Positions 51,001 through 62,239 of a DNA stretch of 64,000 bases are shown one piece after another. Position 1 is the stretch's first letter. Each line of letters begins with the position of its first letter. Source of the stretch: Numida meleagris (lineage: Eukaryota > Chordata > Aves > Galliformes > Numididae). The position numbers and the translations under genes were made by a program. The DNA lies in contig NC_034414.1 in the NCBI RefSeq assembly GCF_002078875.1, positions 11,210,225 to 11,274,224 on the forward strand, written 5' to 3'. A model generated the notes under the pieces. The model worked only from the letters and a program-made list of their open reading frames with translations, searched no databases and was not told the origin of the DNA.

Positions 51001-51064
51001 AGAATAATAGAATGGCTTGGGTTGGAAGGGACCTCAAGGATCATCAAGTTCCAACCCCCCGACC
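51001..51064 (-). mobile_element. CR1 3' tail, antisense, about 64 bp
   Basis: AATAATAGAATGGCTTGGGT, TGGAAGGGACCTCAAGGATC and ATCAAGTTCCAACCCCCC are the reverse complement of a CR1 3' end. Beyond 51064 the similarity ends. It lies about 215 bp from the mariner's right end. Open frames of 89 and 123 codons that cross it (50928-51197, 51017-51388) are repeat-derived in their first part. Confidence 0.9.
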
Positions 51065-53601
51065 ACAAGGTTTAGAAAACATGTCAATTTACGGCAAGTT
51101 GCTAGTCAGCACTGCAATTTGCACGTCCCCTGCAAAATATGGTGTTTTGCTAGGCAACATAGAGATCGGACTAGTCAGGAGTCACAAGTTATTCTGAACT
51201 CCCTTGTTTTGAAAACAGTCCCAAGTAGTATATACAAGGCCTATCAGCAAGTCCAAATGCTGCACTCTGAGCTCAGTGTAAGCTTCTTTATATACTGCCA
51301 TGGCTTGAAAAAGGCAATACCAAACCTCCAATTAACTGCTAGTAGTATTTGTGAAGTATATTTTCAAAAAGCATTGATAGTTATTTAAATAGCATTTCCA
51401 CAGCAACATCCCAGCCTCAAAGATACTAAAGAACTTGACTTTCCAAGAACCCATGAAATGGGAAATTATAAATTCATTCTGTTATCCCCACATTATAAAG
51501 GTAATTTTACTCAGGTAAGCCATTCTCTATGCCTGAGGAAGAAACTCAGGTTGGTACATAAGAGACCTTGCTCAAGATCTTCATTACAAATTTATTTTTC
51601 CTCCACTTGTTCCCCTGTCCGCAATCTTCAAGGGCACACAGACACCCATCCTGTTCATTGTTTCACAACAGTGGCTCAAGTCCCTTCCCACAATCTAATT
51701 CAAAGATTTCTAAAGGACTCAAATCAGTCCCATTGTAATTTTCCTAGGAGGGGAAGGGGTAGAGGGGGGGAAAATCAATCCAGTACCACATGAAAATCCA
51801 ATACATCTGAGGTCCAGCCTTGATTCCTCTACTCTCCTAGGCTCAGCTCAGGATTAACAGACTTAGACCAAGAAACATGCATATTATTTCCTGTTTCAGT
51901 TCAACCTCATCTCTCCCTCAAATAAGAAGTCAATACAATGGTCATCATTACAATTTCTATGATTTACCAAATTATAATGCAGCTACACAGCGGTAACACA
52001 GGAGTCATGCACAGGGGTAAGATGACAGGTACCCAACATCACTGAGCAATGTCTAATCATGGTTATTGCCTGGGGTACAGCAAAACTGAGGGAAGGGGAG
52101 GGAAGGGTTGCTGGGAAAAAACAGAAGCACAGACTGATGACAACAGAAGACTGCTTTGCAGTTCATGTACATCCAAGATGTTTCAGATGTTTCTTCTCCC
52201 ACAGGTACGTCCTCTCCTATTCAGAGAAATAACTGCAGTACCACAGAATCCACCATGTGGTGTCTGTTAGCAAATGTTGACTTTTTCATGGTGACTGGTG
52301 TAGGTACATCTAGATTGTGTATTTAAACATCACAGTTTTGTTTTCATTTCTTGCAAGAAACATTCAACTGAGGTTAATGTTTTATATCAACAGAGTAAAA
52401 ATAGCTAATTCTGGGCCCAAAGGTCATACACATCAGCACAACTTGAGTTCTGAAGTGCTTTTAACCTTGATTTTTCCCTGTAAGCCAGGGCCTTTAAAAT
52501 ATACAACACATTTAACCCAGTCTCCCAAGCATCAGGAATAATAAAAAAAACACATTTTCATTGTCTTTGAAAGACCATAATAATCTGACAGTCTAAGGGG
52601 TCTGACTGTATTTTAGACAGTACATGTCAGGAAATACCTATGACAGCTACAGATCCCTTTGCAGTAAGGAACACAAATCAGAAATATCAGCACAGACCAA
52701 AAAGACACCTTCCCCATCTGACTCATCAGATTTTTGGCACCCCAATTAAGTTCTGACAAGCTAGTATTTCAGGCACAGTAAAATATTGTTGTTCCACTAG
52801 GCTTGCTCCAATGTTTAGTCATAAGATCCATACAATAATAACAGAACAGTGGCCTATCTTGACCAACAGTACATTAGTAATTATCTGCAGCACAAACACC
52901 TACCACTTTATACTAACATTTTGGCAGTTAATCTAAACATAGCACTTAAGGCTACATCATAATTTTGAGATCTAACTGGGTCATTTTCCTTCCAGCTGGC
53001 ACCAGTAAAAAGCATTTTATAACAAAAAAGTAAATTAAACTTTTTTACGAGGGTTTTTTTCGTTCTTTAATGGCAGGAGCACAAGTATGATTTCAAGCAC
53101 ACACGACACATTTTTCAAGGCCTGTTCGTGGTGATGCTAGCTGGGTGAATTACAATAAGATTTATTGTGCAGTGGTGTATGTCTAATTTTCCATCTACTG
53201 CTGGGAGCTTCAGTTGGCGGGAACTAACAGAGACGCCCATTATGCACAGCCTGGTTTAACTGTGGTTTTGGTGCAAACTCTCAGGGACAGGAACTTACTG
53301 CACATGCTGGCAAGAGGACAGGGAGAGAGCTGATGAAAAGAACAAAGAAGGACTCTTAAAATGACTTCTTAAATATCTGGTATCCCATCCCTTCTCCAAA
53401 TTGTTTTTGTGGCAAGGGGGAGGGTGGAGAAGGGAGAAGTCCCAGCAGACTTCCCTGTAAAAATTGGGTCATATTCAATGGATATAAAACAAGGCAGCTA
53501 ACGATTTCTCATTATTGTAGCAAGTTCCCCTGCTGACAGGATTCAAGATGAACAGGAGCTCACCGGAATAGAGTTCTCAATACTTTACTTCTGTACTCCT
53601 C

Positions 53602-53619
53602 TTTTTTTTTAAAAAAAAA
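53602..53619. repeat. T9A9 palindrome
   Basis: Nine T followed directly by nine A, an 18-bp perfect palindrome of homopolymer blocks. A shorter T7A9 junction occurs near 54292-54307. Confidence 0.9.
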
Positions 53620-53760
53620 TAAATGTACTAGAAACACAAGTCCCTTTTTAAACAGCCATCTAGAGACTTCTTTTCCTTACCTTCCTCTGGCTTTCTCAGA
53701 TGTCCTACACACACTCACACACTCCCAGCTAAACTGACTTGACATTCCATGCCAAGTGAA

Positions 53761-54000
53761 GGCGGGGAGAAGAAATAACAGAAGGAAAGGATGAAGAACA
53801 GGGAAAGCAGAAGAGACACAACAAGGAAAACCAAAGGCCTGAAGGGATAAGAGAGAAGAGCAAAACTGTGGAGCTCAGGGCTGCCAGCAAGAGCCAAACG
53901 CAGAATATGAAGAGTTGGCAAGGAAGGAGAGAAAGCTTGAGGACAGGAAAAGGTTAGAAAGAAAAACAAAGAAATGGGAGTGGAAAAACAAGATGAATAA
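53761..54000 (+). other. Purine-rich tract, about 240 bp
   Basis: The + strand is dominated by A and G over about 240 bases (for example GAAGGAAAGGATGAAGAAC, GGAAGGAGAGAAAGCTTGAG). It produces a K/E/R-rich + frame (53915-54226) and hydrophobic - frames by composition alone. No sign of a gene. Confidence 0.7.
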
Positions 54001-57000
54001 TATAGCGGTAGGGTGCACTAACAGAGCAAATAACTTATTCAGAGCAGAGCTGGGTTCTGTCTTGCTGAGACACAAAACACATCATCATTTTAACACACTG
54101 AGCTCTCCATCTCAGAGATGTAGCTGGAGACAAGCACCACAGATACGTCTTCCCCTCCCCAAGGGCAGTTTGTCAGGAAGAGAACACACCATACAACATA
54201 CAATGCTACACTTCTGCTGTGCCTGAGCAACAGGGAAAAAGTGAATTGTTTGATTTGCTAATTTGCCTACAACTAACTCTCAGAAAAGGTATTTTTTTAA
54301 AAAAAAAGGAAAACAAGTAAAAACTCAGAAATACACCAAAGTCCATAAACTTCTCTGAAGTTCTTAATGGTTTGCAAACATTCATACATCCAAATACAAC
54401 ATTATGCTTCTGGTTTGTAATACAAAGTGATGGCCTAAGAACAGTATTTCTTTCTATCTTTTGCTTTATATTAGGTGCCATTTAGTGTCCCCATGACATC
54501 TACTTCAACTGTCAAATTTGATGTTGTCTTTTCCAATTTCTCAGGGTGCCAATTCTCTGTCTACAACCTACAGTGTAGTTCCACAGCCACACACGGGATG
54601 GCAGTGTTAAAATCAGTCCACACATGTCAAACCTCTCCTCCATCCTGGCTCTGAAGGTAGTAGATAAAAGGGAACAGTACATTTTCATACCCCAGAATTG
54701 TTTTTATCCACCACAAACTGACATCACTTATTTTTATGTCTGGTTACTCAGTTATATTTTTACTTTGTATCAGCCATGGAAAATTAGTGCCTGTAAATGT
54801 ATTAGTGCTACATTAAGATTTTTGGAAGGCTTGGCAGCAGAGAGGAGCAGCAAGCAACTGGGTGCGGTATTACAATGTGCAATGTGGTATTTCATTCTCT
54901 CTAGCGATCTGTAATTTTATGCATGTTGAAAAAAAAGTTAAGGAAACTTAATGCATAGAACATAAGGAACCAATTTTCTTCTTTAAGGAGGAAAAAAACC
55001 AAAACAACACAACACCTTTGGGCTATACACATTAAAAACCATCAGTCCAAATGGAACCATTCAGCAAACCATGGTGGAGAATGGAGAGGGCAGGAAGAGC
55101 TGAAAAATACCATTAATTTTTTCTGCATCTTTTTTTGTAGCCACATCTCTTAATCATCACTCAATTAACATTCTATAATTGTATGTCATTGCAACTATAA
55201 ACTCTATGTATGGGCAATAGCAGGTGGAGACTCCTCTCTTTGTACCACGGTGACTCGGAATAGAGGACACTGAAAAAGCTTTTGTTGCCGTTAAACAAAC
55301 ACAGACAGAACAAGGTCCAAAATGCCTGATAAAGTACAGTTAGAGTTCAGCTAAACCCCAGTCTCAAAAGGCAAGCTTTCTTCAGATGTCTGCTATAAGA
55401 CCTTGCCAAAAATACCTTTCTGATCTCTAATCAAGCATCAGCTCAACCATATGCAGGGGAGCAAGAATTACCCCACACTGACATGCAGAAAACAACACCG
55501 TATTGTACAGTGTAGCACTGTTCTATGTCCCGAAGTAGAAGCATGGCTCCAGAAATAGCAAAGCATATACCTGTAGGTGCTATTTAAAAACAAAACCCAC
55601 ACGTATGCTTTCAAGGATCTTAAGTACAACACAGACATTGTGCGGACCATAGCCTGGAACAGCATATTATATAAAACAGTGCCAGACAAGCTTCTCAGCA
55701 CTTAAACATAGCATATCCTTGATGCCAGTGCCTTCTTTGGCCAACAGGAAAAGGTACAGAATTCAGCACAGTAGAAAATAGTTGTTAACATCTTTCCATT
55801 GACAGCAGGAGCCTGGAGCTGCACACTCTTTTTGTATTCCTTTATCTAGTCTTGTGTAAGAGCTAATGATAACTGCAGTCCTCTTTCCACACTTATTTCT
55901 CAGTCTAGGAAGCCTTCACATTATACTTGAGCAATGGACTAATAATGTAGTTCTGTAGTTGCCGCTAGCACAGAATTGCTTTAATATTTCCTTCCAGCTA
56001 ACTGGGTAAACTCTTGTTGCCTTCTATAAGTGAAGAAAACAAATGCAAAAAAAAAAAAAAATTCCCCTGAGAAGAAATGAGAGATTTTCAGAAAACACCA
56101 ATTCAGCACAAAACATGGTGAGGAGGGCATGATTATCTCAAGCATCCTAGAGATTCACATCACATAAACCAAAACTGAGGTAACATCAGCCATCCTGGAA
56201 ACCTCTATCTATAGACTGCTTCACACTTCCTTGCTTCTTTTAACTTCTTATGGGTGCTTCAATAGAAGGAAGCCAGGAAACCTGCCCTCCCATGAGAATG
56301 GCATGAGGAAATCTGGCTGCACCTCTGTCTATGTTGTCACATGCAGCATTGACATAGCCCTCCATAGACCAGAAGAGCTGGAGAAGTAGGTGGCAGACAC
56401 TGCACACTAATTAATTAACTGCACAGCACATCCAACAGGTCAGAATCAACAGTTGAGGATGTAGCTCCTCTTGAAGAAATCCACTGAATTCTACTGGAAG
56501 GCTTGCAGTGATTTTGGCATGGCTGCAATTAGTGGCCCAGGCTTTGTTTTCTAGCCATGAAAAAGAGAACCACCAGTACCTGTTGGCAGCTGCACACAGA
56601 GAGCAGTGCAAACCACAAGTTTTCTTGAAAGTGTTCACAATGCGCATGAACAAATTAAATTCCTTCCCCCAACTAACATTACATGCGTAATTTTTAAGCT
56701 CATAAACCAAGAAAAGGAAGTTTTCAGAGGCCATTAGTCACTAAGCTCCATCCAACACTGACCTTTGTTCTGGAAAACCTCCACTTAACTCCCAAAACAA
56801 GTTTCCCAAGTTGGATTAGGAGTTGCGCTGATGTTCACCACCACGTATCACAGTAGAACGACTGCCTTCACATTTAAAGTCACAGGAGTATTAAGCCAAT
56901 CAGTTTAACTCCAAATTAGTTTGAACTGCTTCAAGACTTTGAAGAAATCCTACTTTCACATTTATTTCTAGTACCTAAAGAGTAATTAAAGAAACAGATG

Positions 57001-57167
57001 TCATGCTCCACTGTTAAGAAAGTAGAACAAAACAACCAAATTAACCAGCTTACTAGGAAAAGGACTTCAATTACCAGGCTGAGAGAACATGGAGAGCACC
57101 AGGTTACGTCACTTCTTTATGCAAAGCATACCTAACAAACAGATCAAACTGAGGACAGAGAACTCAC

Positions 57168-57420
57168 CTGGGATGCCATAGGCTTCAGGAAGAGCAGTGC
57201 AAGGTTCTGCAACTGCTTGTATTACAGCCCTGTAGATGTAAGCCCTCTTTCCACACAAACAGAAGCCTCGGATCTCCCCCACCTCTTTTATAGAAAAGGA
57301 GTAGTATTTAACATGTGTGTTAACTTCTGACATGGACGAGTCTTCCAACAAGAAAGGTTCTTTGCTAAACAAAGCTTTGAGACACATACGGCGACCTTTC
57401 AGCTTCTGAGGTGCCTTCAT
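57168..57420 (-). other. Candidate coding exon ending at a consensus splice donor
   Basis: On the - strand an ATG at 57420 (A at -3) opens 84 uninterrupted codons up to CAG|GTGAGTT, a near-perfect splice donor at 57168/57167. The translation starts MKAPQKLKGRR and includes VGEIRGFCLCGKRAYIYRAV, a non-repetitive composition that does not look like simple sequence. The frame is closed by a TGA just upstream of the ATG, so this would be a first coding exon or have an internal acceptor (for example CTTTGTTTAG|CAAAG). A competing frame across the same DNA starts VSEDEGTSEAERSPYVSQS and stops early. I do not recognise either protein. It may be chance. Confidence 0.3.
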
Positions 57421-57533
57421 CCTCACTCACCTCCACATCCAAGCAGCACATACACAGATTGAAGGGGAAGGGTGGATTTCATTCCTGTAAAGCTCCCGGT
57501 CAACGTACCAGACAAAGGACAGCTTGAACTTAC

Positions 57534-57664
57534 CTGTAATTTTAGCACACTAGAGCTGTAGTGCCATCCCAACACTAAGAAACAAAGCCCCAGTAACAGC
57601 AGGATAAAGTCAAGGCTGTGCTGCTTGCAATCAGTGTTGAAGCAAACCTCACCATTCTTCACCA
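57534..57664 (-). other. Candidate coding exon with one membrane segment, consensus donor
   Basis: On the - strand, TTTTTTTGAG (acceptor-like, ending at 57665) precedes about 43 open codons ending at TTACAG|GTAAGTT, a perfect donor at 57534/57533. The translation has paired cysteines (GEVCFNTDCKQHS) followed by an 18-residue hydrophobic run, DFILLLLGLCFLVLGWHY, then SSSVLKLQ, which is the layout of a single-pass membrane segment. It lies about 110 bp upstream, in transcription sense, of the candidate exon at 57168-57420. Unrecognised; codons for Leu and Phe are common in AT-rich DNA, so a chance hydrophobic frame is possible. Confidence 0.3.
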
Positions 57665-59834
57665 CTCAAAAAACAATGCAGGTGCTCCGGCCCTGCTTTA
57701 CATCTTGCCTTGGCAACCAGCTTTGCCAAGAGCCAAGGCATTAGACGCTCCCAGGCCACTGCTGCAGCAAGGAGATCGTTCACTCCCTAACTGTTCTGTC
57801 ACATTTTTCCACATCAAAAGTCCAGGACAGAGGGAGAGGCAAGAACAGTAAAAAGCCCTACAAATTCCCACCTTGACCATAATGAGAGGTGGAATGTTTA
57901 ACAGATGGGAGGGGCGGAGTAGCAGTAGTTCTCATTCTGATGCATCTCTAGCCACATTATCTACTGATTTGCTGGCACTTTGTCTTTAAAGAAACTATAA
58001 AAGGTATCACAGACAAAAGTGACATTTTATGAAAAAGAAGAAAGAGAGAAAGAGTTCCCAGTTCTGGTATTCTGTCACATTTCACTGTAGTGTACAGCAT
58101 CGACTCATTGATATACTAATTATCCACCAGAAATTTTTGCTTCTGCAACATAGCAATTATCAGGCTTAAGGTGACACTCTCATGTTGTTAGGCAGTCCCA
58201 GACCTCACTCAGTATGCAGTGCAGTTTGGTGCTCTGTGACAGGAGGCAGAAACACTGCAAGTAAAGGAAAGGCACTCCCAGAAGTTGAGAACTGAATGTG
58301 TTTGTTGTTCGTTTTCCAAAACCGTCAAATATCTTAAGGCTGGGATTTTCAAAGGGGCCTAAGAGAGTTAGATACTTCTAAACCTATTGCATTTCAGTGG
58401 CAGTTGAATAACTAAGTCTGCTCTGAAAGAGAGTTAAAGTAAGGTTTTTCGTTTTAATTTACCATTCTCAAGCTTGTGCCCTACACAAACCCCTCATTCA
58501 ATGCCTTCCAGGGGCACCAGAAAGTTACCAGTGTGGTGGCTCTTGCAGAACTAGAATTTATCTTACGAGTTTTTCAGTTTTATTTTTCTATTTATAACAC
58601 AACTTACTCTCTTCTTTCTCACATCAGGAATAAAAAAAGCAAGCATAAGAAAAAAAGCATTATTCAGAAATACAAGCAGATGAAATTCCTGAATAATGAA
58701 GTAAAAATCCCAGCATCCATTAACCTAACAAGAACCCCATGTGCAGTTTAAAACAAACAAACAAACACGTAAGAAATCAGGCATCTGCTCCCAACAGCAA
58801 CAGAAGCTACGAACAAGCTTGTACCCAGGCAGATACATTTTGGGTGCCAATATTATATTAATTACATTAAAAATGGAAAAACAGAAGCCCTTCTGCCTTC
58901 TTCATTTAGCTCGTAACCACTTTTTTCCTATTTTTTTTCTAGAAAATGAGTGTTTTTCCATTTAAAAGGTGAGAGCCACTCTGTAGTTACAAGTGGCACT
59001 TTTTGACTTTCTTAATACAACCCTGTGGCTACAATTAACACAACGAATAAATAGCAGATCAAATTAAGATCTAATCCTGTTTTACTTGTAGGCACAATCC
59101 TTACAATGAATTGCAAGTTCAGCTGTCAGGAAGTAAATGAGAGATAGAAAGCATGATTGGTGATGCCTGAACGTTAAGCACTCAGACATTAAAAGCAAAA
59201 GTGTGAGAAAAAGCAGGCAAATATCAAGACAAAGTTTCAAATTTTTTAGATGCTTTAGTGATTATAAAATTCCAAATATAGCTGAGATGCATGTTTTTCA
59301 CAAAGCTTTGAGAAAACATAGCAAATTTTTAATTTCTCCATAAGAGCTACTGAATGTTTGCTTTTATGCGCCACATGGGAATAAAATTCTCAGAAGAGAA
59401 AAAGAACAAGATTTTTTCTTCTCATTATTTCAGAGTGCTTTTAGTTCATTTCAGAAAGTCATTGTCTTTGAAGTTTGCGGAACAAGGGAATGGCAGACTG
59501 CTTCCATGCATGGTCTTATTGTTGTGGAAATCTACCATTTCATCCCCTTAAAAATTGAATAAATAACTGAATCAATTTGAAGTCCTTCACAACCTGCGAT
59601 TCTTAGGGGCATCTTAAGACTGTATACTGTCTGATCTACTTAGTTTGCAATTCAATCACAAGTACTGCACAGTATAAAAATCAAAACATAGTAAAACAAA
59701 TGCGTGCTGTCTTTAAGCATGATCAGTCTAAGAATTTTGAAGGAGGAATTAAACCAAGGAAGGTGGCTTTGTTAATCACTGTCTCAGGCATATAATATCT
59801 AATATGAATTCTAAAAAAAATACCGTACCCTTAC
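57665..59834. other. Interval between candidate - strand exons
   Basis: 57.65-57.96 kb is GC-richer than its surroundings and contains GGGAGGGGCGGAG (an Sp1-type GC box) near 57908-57920, and on the - strand an ATGGTCAAG|GTGGGA start/donor-like string near 57880. One ancient repeat remnant lies at 58.34 kb, and an (AAAC)n tract at 58750-58767. No exon can be supported here. Confidence 0.4.
58335..58425 (+). repeat. Ancient amniote repeat remnant (CR1/L3-like)
   Basis: GGCTGGGATTTTCAAAGGGG, CCTAAGAGAGTTAGATACTT, CATTTCAGTGGCAGTTGAAT and AACTAAGTCTGCTCTGAAAG follow the order of an old amniote repeat (GATTTTCAAAGG.GCCTAAGGGAGTTAGG, then AATTTCAATGGGAGTTG, then GGCGCCTAA). Recognised from memory of reptile and bird repeats; exact family uncertain. 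Confidence 0.5.
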
Positions 59835-59910
59835 TGCCAAACACCAAACCAACTGCCCACTTCCCAGGAAACCATGGTGTAATCAGAAGTTCAAAGAAGC
59901 AACCTGTTGT
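59835..59910 (-). other. Candidate 76-nt exon, strong acceptor and donor
   Basis: On the - strand an exceptionally long pyrimidine tract (TTTTTTTTCTTGTTTC, then TTTTTTCCAG) ends at 59911. It is followed after 76 nt by GGCA|GTAAGGGT at 59835/59834. One phase is open throughout (it contains CFFELLITPWFPGKWAVGLV). The other joining phase, required by the neighbouring candidate at 60252-60438, meets a TGA after six codons. It is therefore either non-coding or a terminal coding exon in that chain. The acceptor quality is the main evidence. Confidence 0.3.
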
Positions 59911-60251
59911 CTGGAAAAAAGAAACAAGAAAAAAAACAACCAATAAGATAATTTAAAATAACTCACTGCTTACATGCTGTAAGCTGGTGACCAAACAATG
60001 TATTTTTGCAACCCAACTCCATTATGCAAATTACCAAAAGAAAGAGCTAGTGGGATCTTACACATTCTTCATCACAAAAGTAGCATTTTCTAAACACCCA
60101 ACTTAAAGCGCTTACCAGAGACACTCAGTTGCACTAGAACTCTTCTTTCCTCTTGTTTCCACCATTAAACTCCAGAGAATTCAGCATATAAAAGAATAAT
60201 CTTAAACCTTCCCCATTTTCTCCCAAATTGTGAGAAAAGCTGATCTCTCAC

Positions 60252-60438
60252 CTAACCCTGACCTCTCAGCCTGGCCAGGTGCATACCACGAGGTCAGAAC
60301 TTCATGCCAGGTGGGGGCCATTTGAGCCTTTGTGCTAGAGTCCTGAGCACAGCCCTCCAGGTGTCCTCCATCAGCAGCAGCATGGGGTCCTGCTGAAGGG
60401 GGAACATACACTTCATGCAGATTGCTCGGCAACAACAG
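60252..60438 (-). other. Candidate 187-nt exon with consensus acceptor and donor
   Basis: On the - strand CTCTATTTTTCCCTCAG (acceptor, ending 60439) opens a 62-codon frame that runs without a stop to GGTTAG|GTGAGAG at 60252/60251. The translation contains NLHEVYVPPSAGPHAAADGG and is rich in A, S, P and H. Joined to the candidate exon at 61045-61114 the frame stays open for 85 codons. No known domain was recognised, and the GC content is above that of the flanks. It could equally be an exon of a long non-coding RNA. Confidence 0.33.
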
Positions 60439-60599
60439 CTGAGGGAAAAATAGAGACTGGGTCAAAATTTGAAGTGCTAAGCTGAGACACACCAAGCTTT
60501 GTTCGCACTTTGTGGCAACTCAATGATGCCAAGAGGAACAATTAAGCATTCCTGTGGCCATCTTAAGATCTTTCAGAAGGCACTTCTGGTTGCAGCTGT

Positions 60600-60860
60600 G
60601 GGGTGAGGGCCATGCTAGGGCCCAGCAGCCACCTCTACCCTGCCTCTGGCAGGCAGCAGCCAGCCAGTGCCAGCATGCCCACCACCCAAATCCCCTCAGA
60701 TCAACATAAGCTCACTCGAGTGAGGCTGCAGGCATTGAGAATGCACTGTAGAAGGACAGGGTGGTGCAGCAGTGGGAGTGCATGGCTCCTCAGGTGGCAG
60801 AGAGACCATCAGCCTGCGAGCTGTCTGCTGTCCCTGCAGCTGCTGTAACCTAGAGCTGCT
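60600..60860. other. GC-richer block, unassigned
   Basis: About 260 bp of higher-GC, CpG-poor sequence with open frames on both strands (60603-60848 + and 60696-60935 -). No CR1, LTR or domain signature was recognised. It lies within the putative intron between the candidate exons at 60.4 and 61.1 kb. Confidence 0.35.
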
Positions 60861-61044
60861 TGAGTATCTGCACTTTCCTGCTGTAGGAAAGTCATGTACA
60901 CAAATCAAAGTAGTATAAGTGGAGAAGTTGTACAAAAAGGGCCATACACAGAGACTATTCTCCTTATTTCCTTCAACCCCTCAGTGTGTTTCAGAAATGC
61001 CTTCCACTGTGTAAGGCTGTGCTTTGGGCCACTTCAGCACTTAC

Positions 61045-61114
61045 CCTTTGGTTTTCTGGCAGCTGCAGCTGTTCTGGGGGAACTGGCTGAAGTCTTCCAT
61101 CAAAGATGCTGTTC
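61045..61114 (-). other. Candidate 70-nt exon with perfect donor
   Basis: On the - strand TTTTGTTAAAACATCAG (moderate acceptor, ending 61115) is followed by 70 nt and CAAAGG|GTAAGTG, a near-consensus donor at 61045/61044. One frame (1 nt plus 23 codons, containing GRLQPVPPEQLQLPENQR) is open and joins in frame to the candidate exon at 60252-60438. A competing + strand acceptor, TTTGGTTTTCTGGCAG, overlaps the same DNA, so strand is not certain. Confidence 0.3.
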
Positions 61115-62239
61115 CTGATGTTTTAACAAAATATATTTCATTGTGATTGAATAATTTGATCATTAAGGTCCTCGATCTCCAGATTTTCTGAGTTAAGCAC
61201 GTTGTTTTAACCAGACCTTACAAAAAATGGGAGCAATTTAGCATCCTGAATATTTTAGCTAATCTGATGGACTTGGTATTTCTGTTGCACGCAGACTGAT
61301 TGCTCTGGTTCTCTGGTTTTTCTTGCATTAAAAAAAATAGACAGGACTGTGGCAAAACTCAGCAAGGCCTCTCACTGAAAGATCAGATAATAAACGTAAT
61401 TGCTATTTGCCCATAGTCACTACATCCACCAAAATGCTACATGGCATTCCTGACCAGCAAGGGACATACCTGTCAACAGCCCAATACAGTGACTGCAGAT
61501 GTTGGAGGAAATGAGAGGATGAACCGAGAGGATGGCCAGGCTCAGGGGCCTTTGTTGGCTGTTGTTGCCTCTGCTTTACTCAGAACCACTGAGCTAGGCA
61601 GACTCCTTGTCTGACCCAAGGACAGTGACTGTGTTTTCAACTGTAGGTTATTTGTAACTATTTAGCTATGAGCATACACCAGCTATAAAGATACCATGAA
61701 CCTAAAGATGGCCTGGTGGCAGATACCCTTCCATTTGCTATTTGCACAGCTCCTTTCGGGCTAGGGCCTTGTGGTTTGTAGCACAACATTTATATTTCCG
61801 ATTTCCAAAAGTAACCCTGTGTGGCTTGACTTAAAAAGGGAACTTCGTCACTTGTCTGAAGTGTGAGGTTCCTCTTTCATGAAATTAAAGCTGGATGTTG
61901 TGGAAGTAATATAAGAGTAATGCAAGAGTACAAAACCAATGGGTTTTTTAGTTCATGTTTACAGATTGTGAGCACACACGCTATTTTTGAAATCTAATTC
62001 AAAATGATGAGTGGGTTCCTTTAAACACTTGTCTGGTAACTACTTAACTAGGAGTGTGGCCAAAAAAAAAAAATACAATGATCAATAGGCATTTCTTCTG
62101 TAACTTGATTGAGTATTTGAGGATAATTATTTAAAGCTCTAATAGTTACTTTTTGCTGTTACCGAATGATCATTTCCTGATGAGCTACAACAGCAACCCG
62201 ACCTGTAAGTAGATTTCAGTAGAAGCAGAGAAGCTTTTA
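61115..62239. other. Unique sequence, no gene seen
   Basis: No gene, RNA or mobile element was recognised. Confidence 0.5.

Larger units (their letters stand above)
51065..57167. other. Unique sequence, no confirmed gene
   Basis: No CR1, LTR or DNA-transposon sequence was recognised. It holds a purine-rich tract (53761-54000) and a T9A9 palindrome (53602-53619). Open frames up to about 110 codons occur on both strands without domains. Confidence 0.45.

Noticed and set aside
50928..51388. Two + strand frames of 89 and 123 codons near the mariner
   Set aside because: They read through a CR1 tail, then unique sequence without domain or splice context, and are not part of the transposase.
57900..57930. 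GC box (GGGAGGGGCGGAG) as a housekeeping promoter
   Set aside because: It is a single Sp1-type site without a CpG island or TATA element; too weak to call a promoter.
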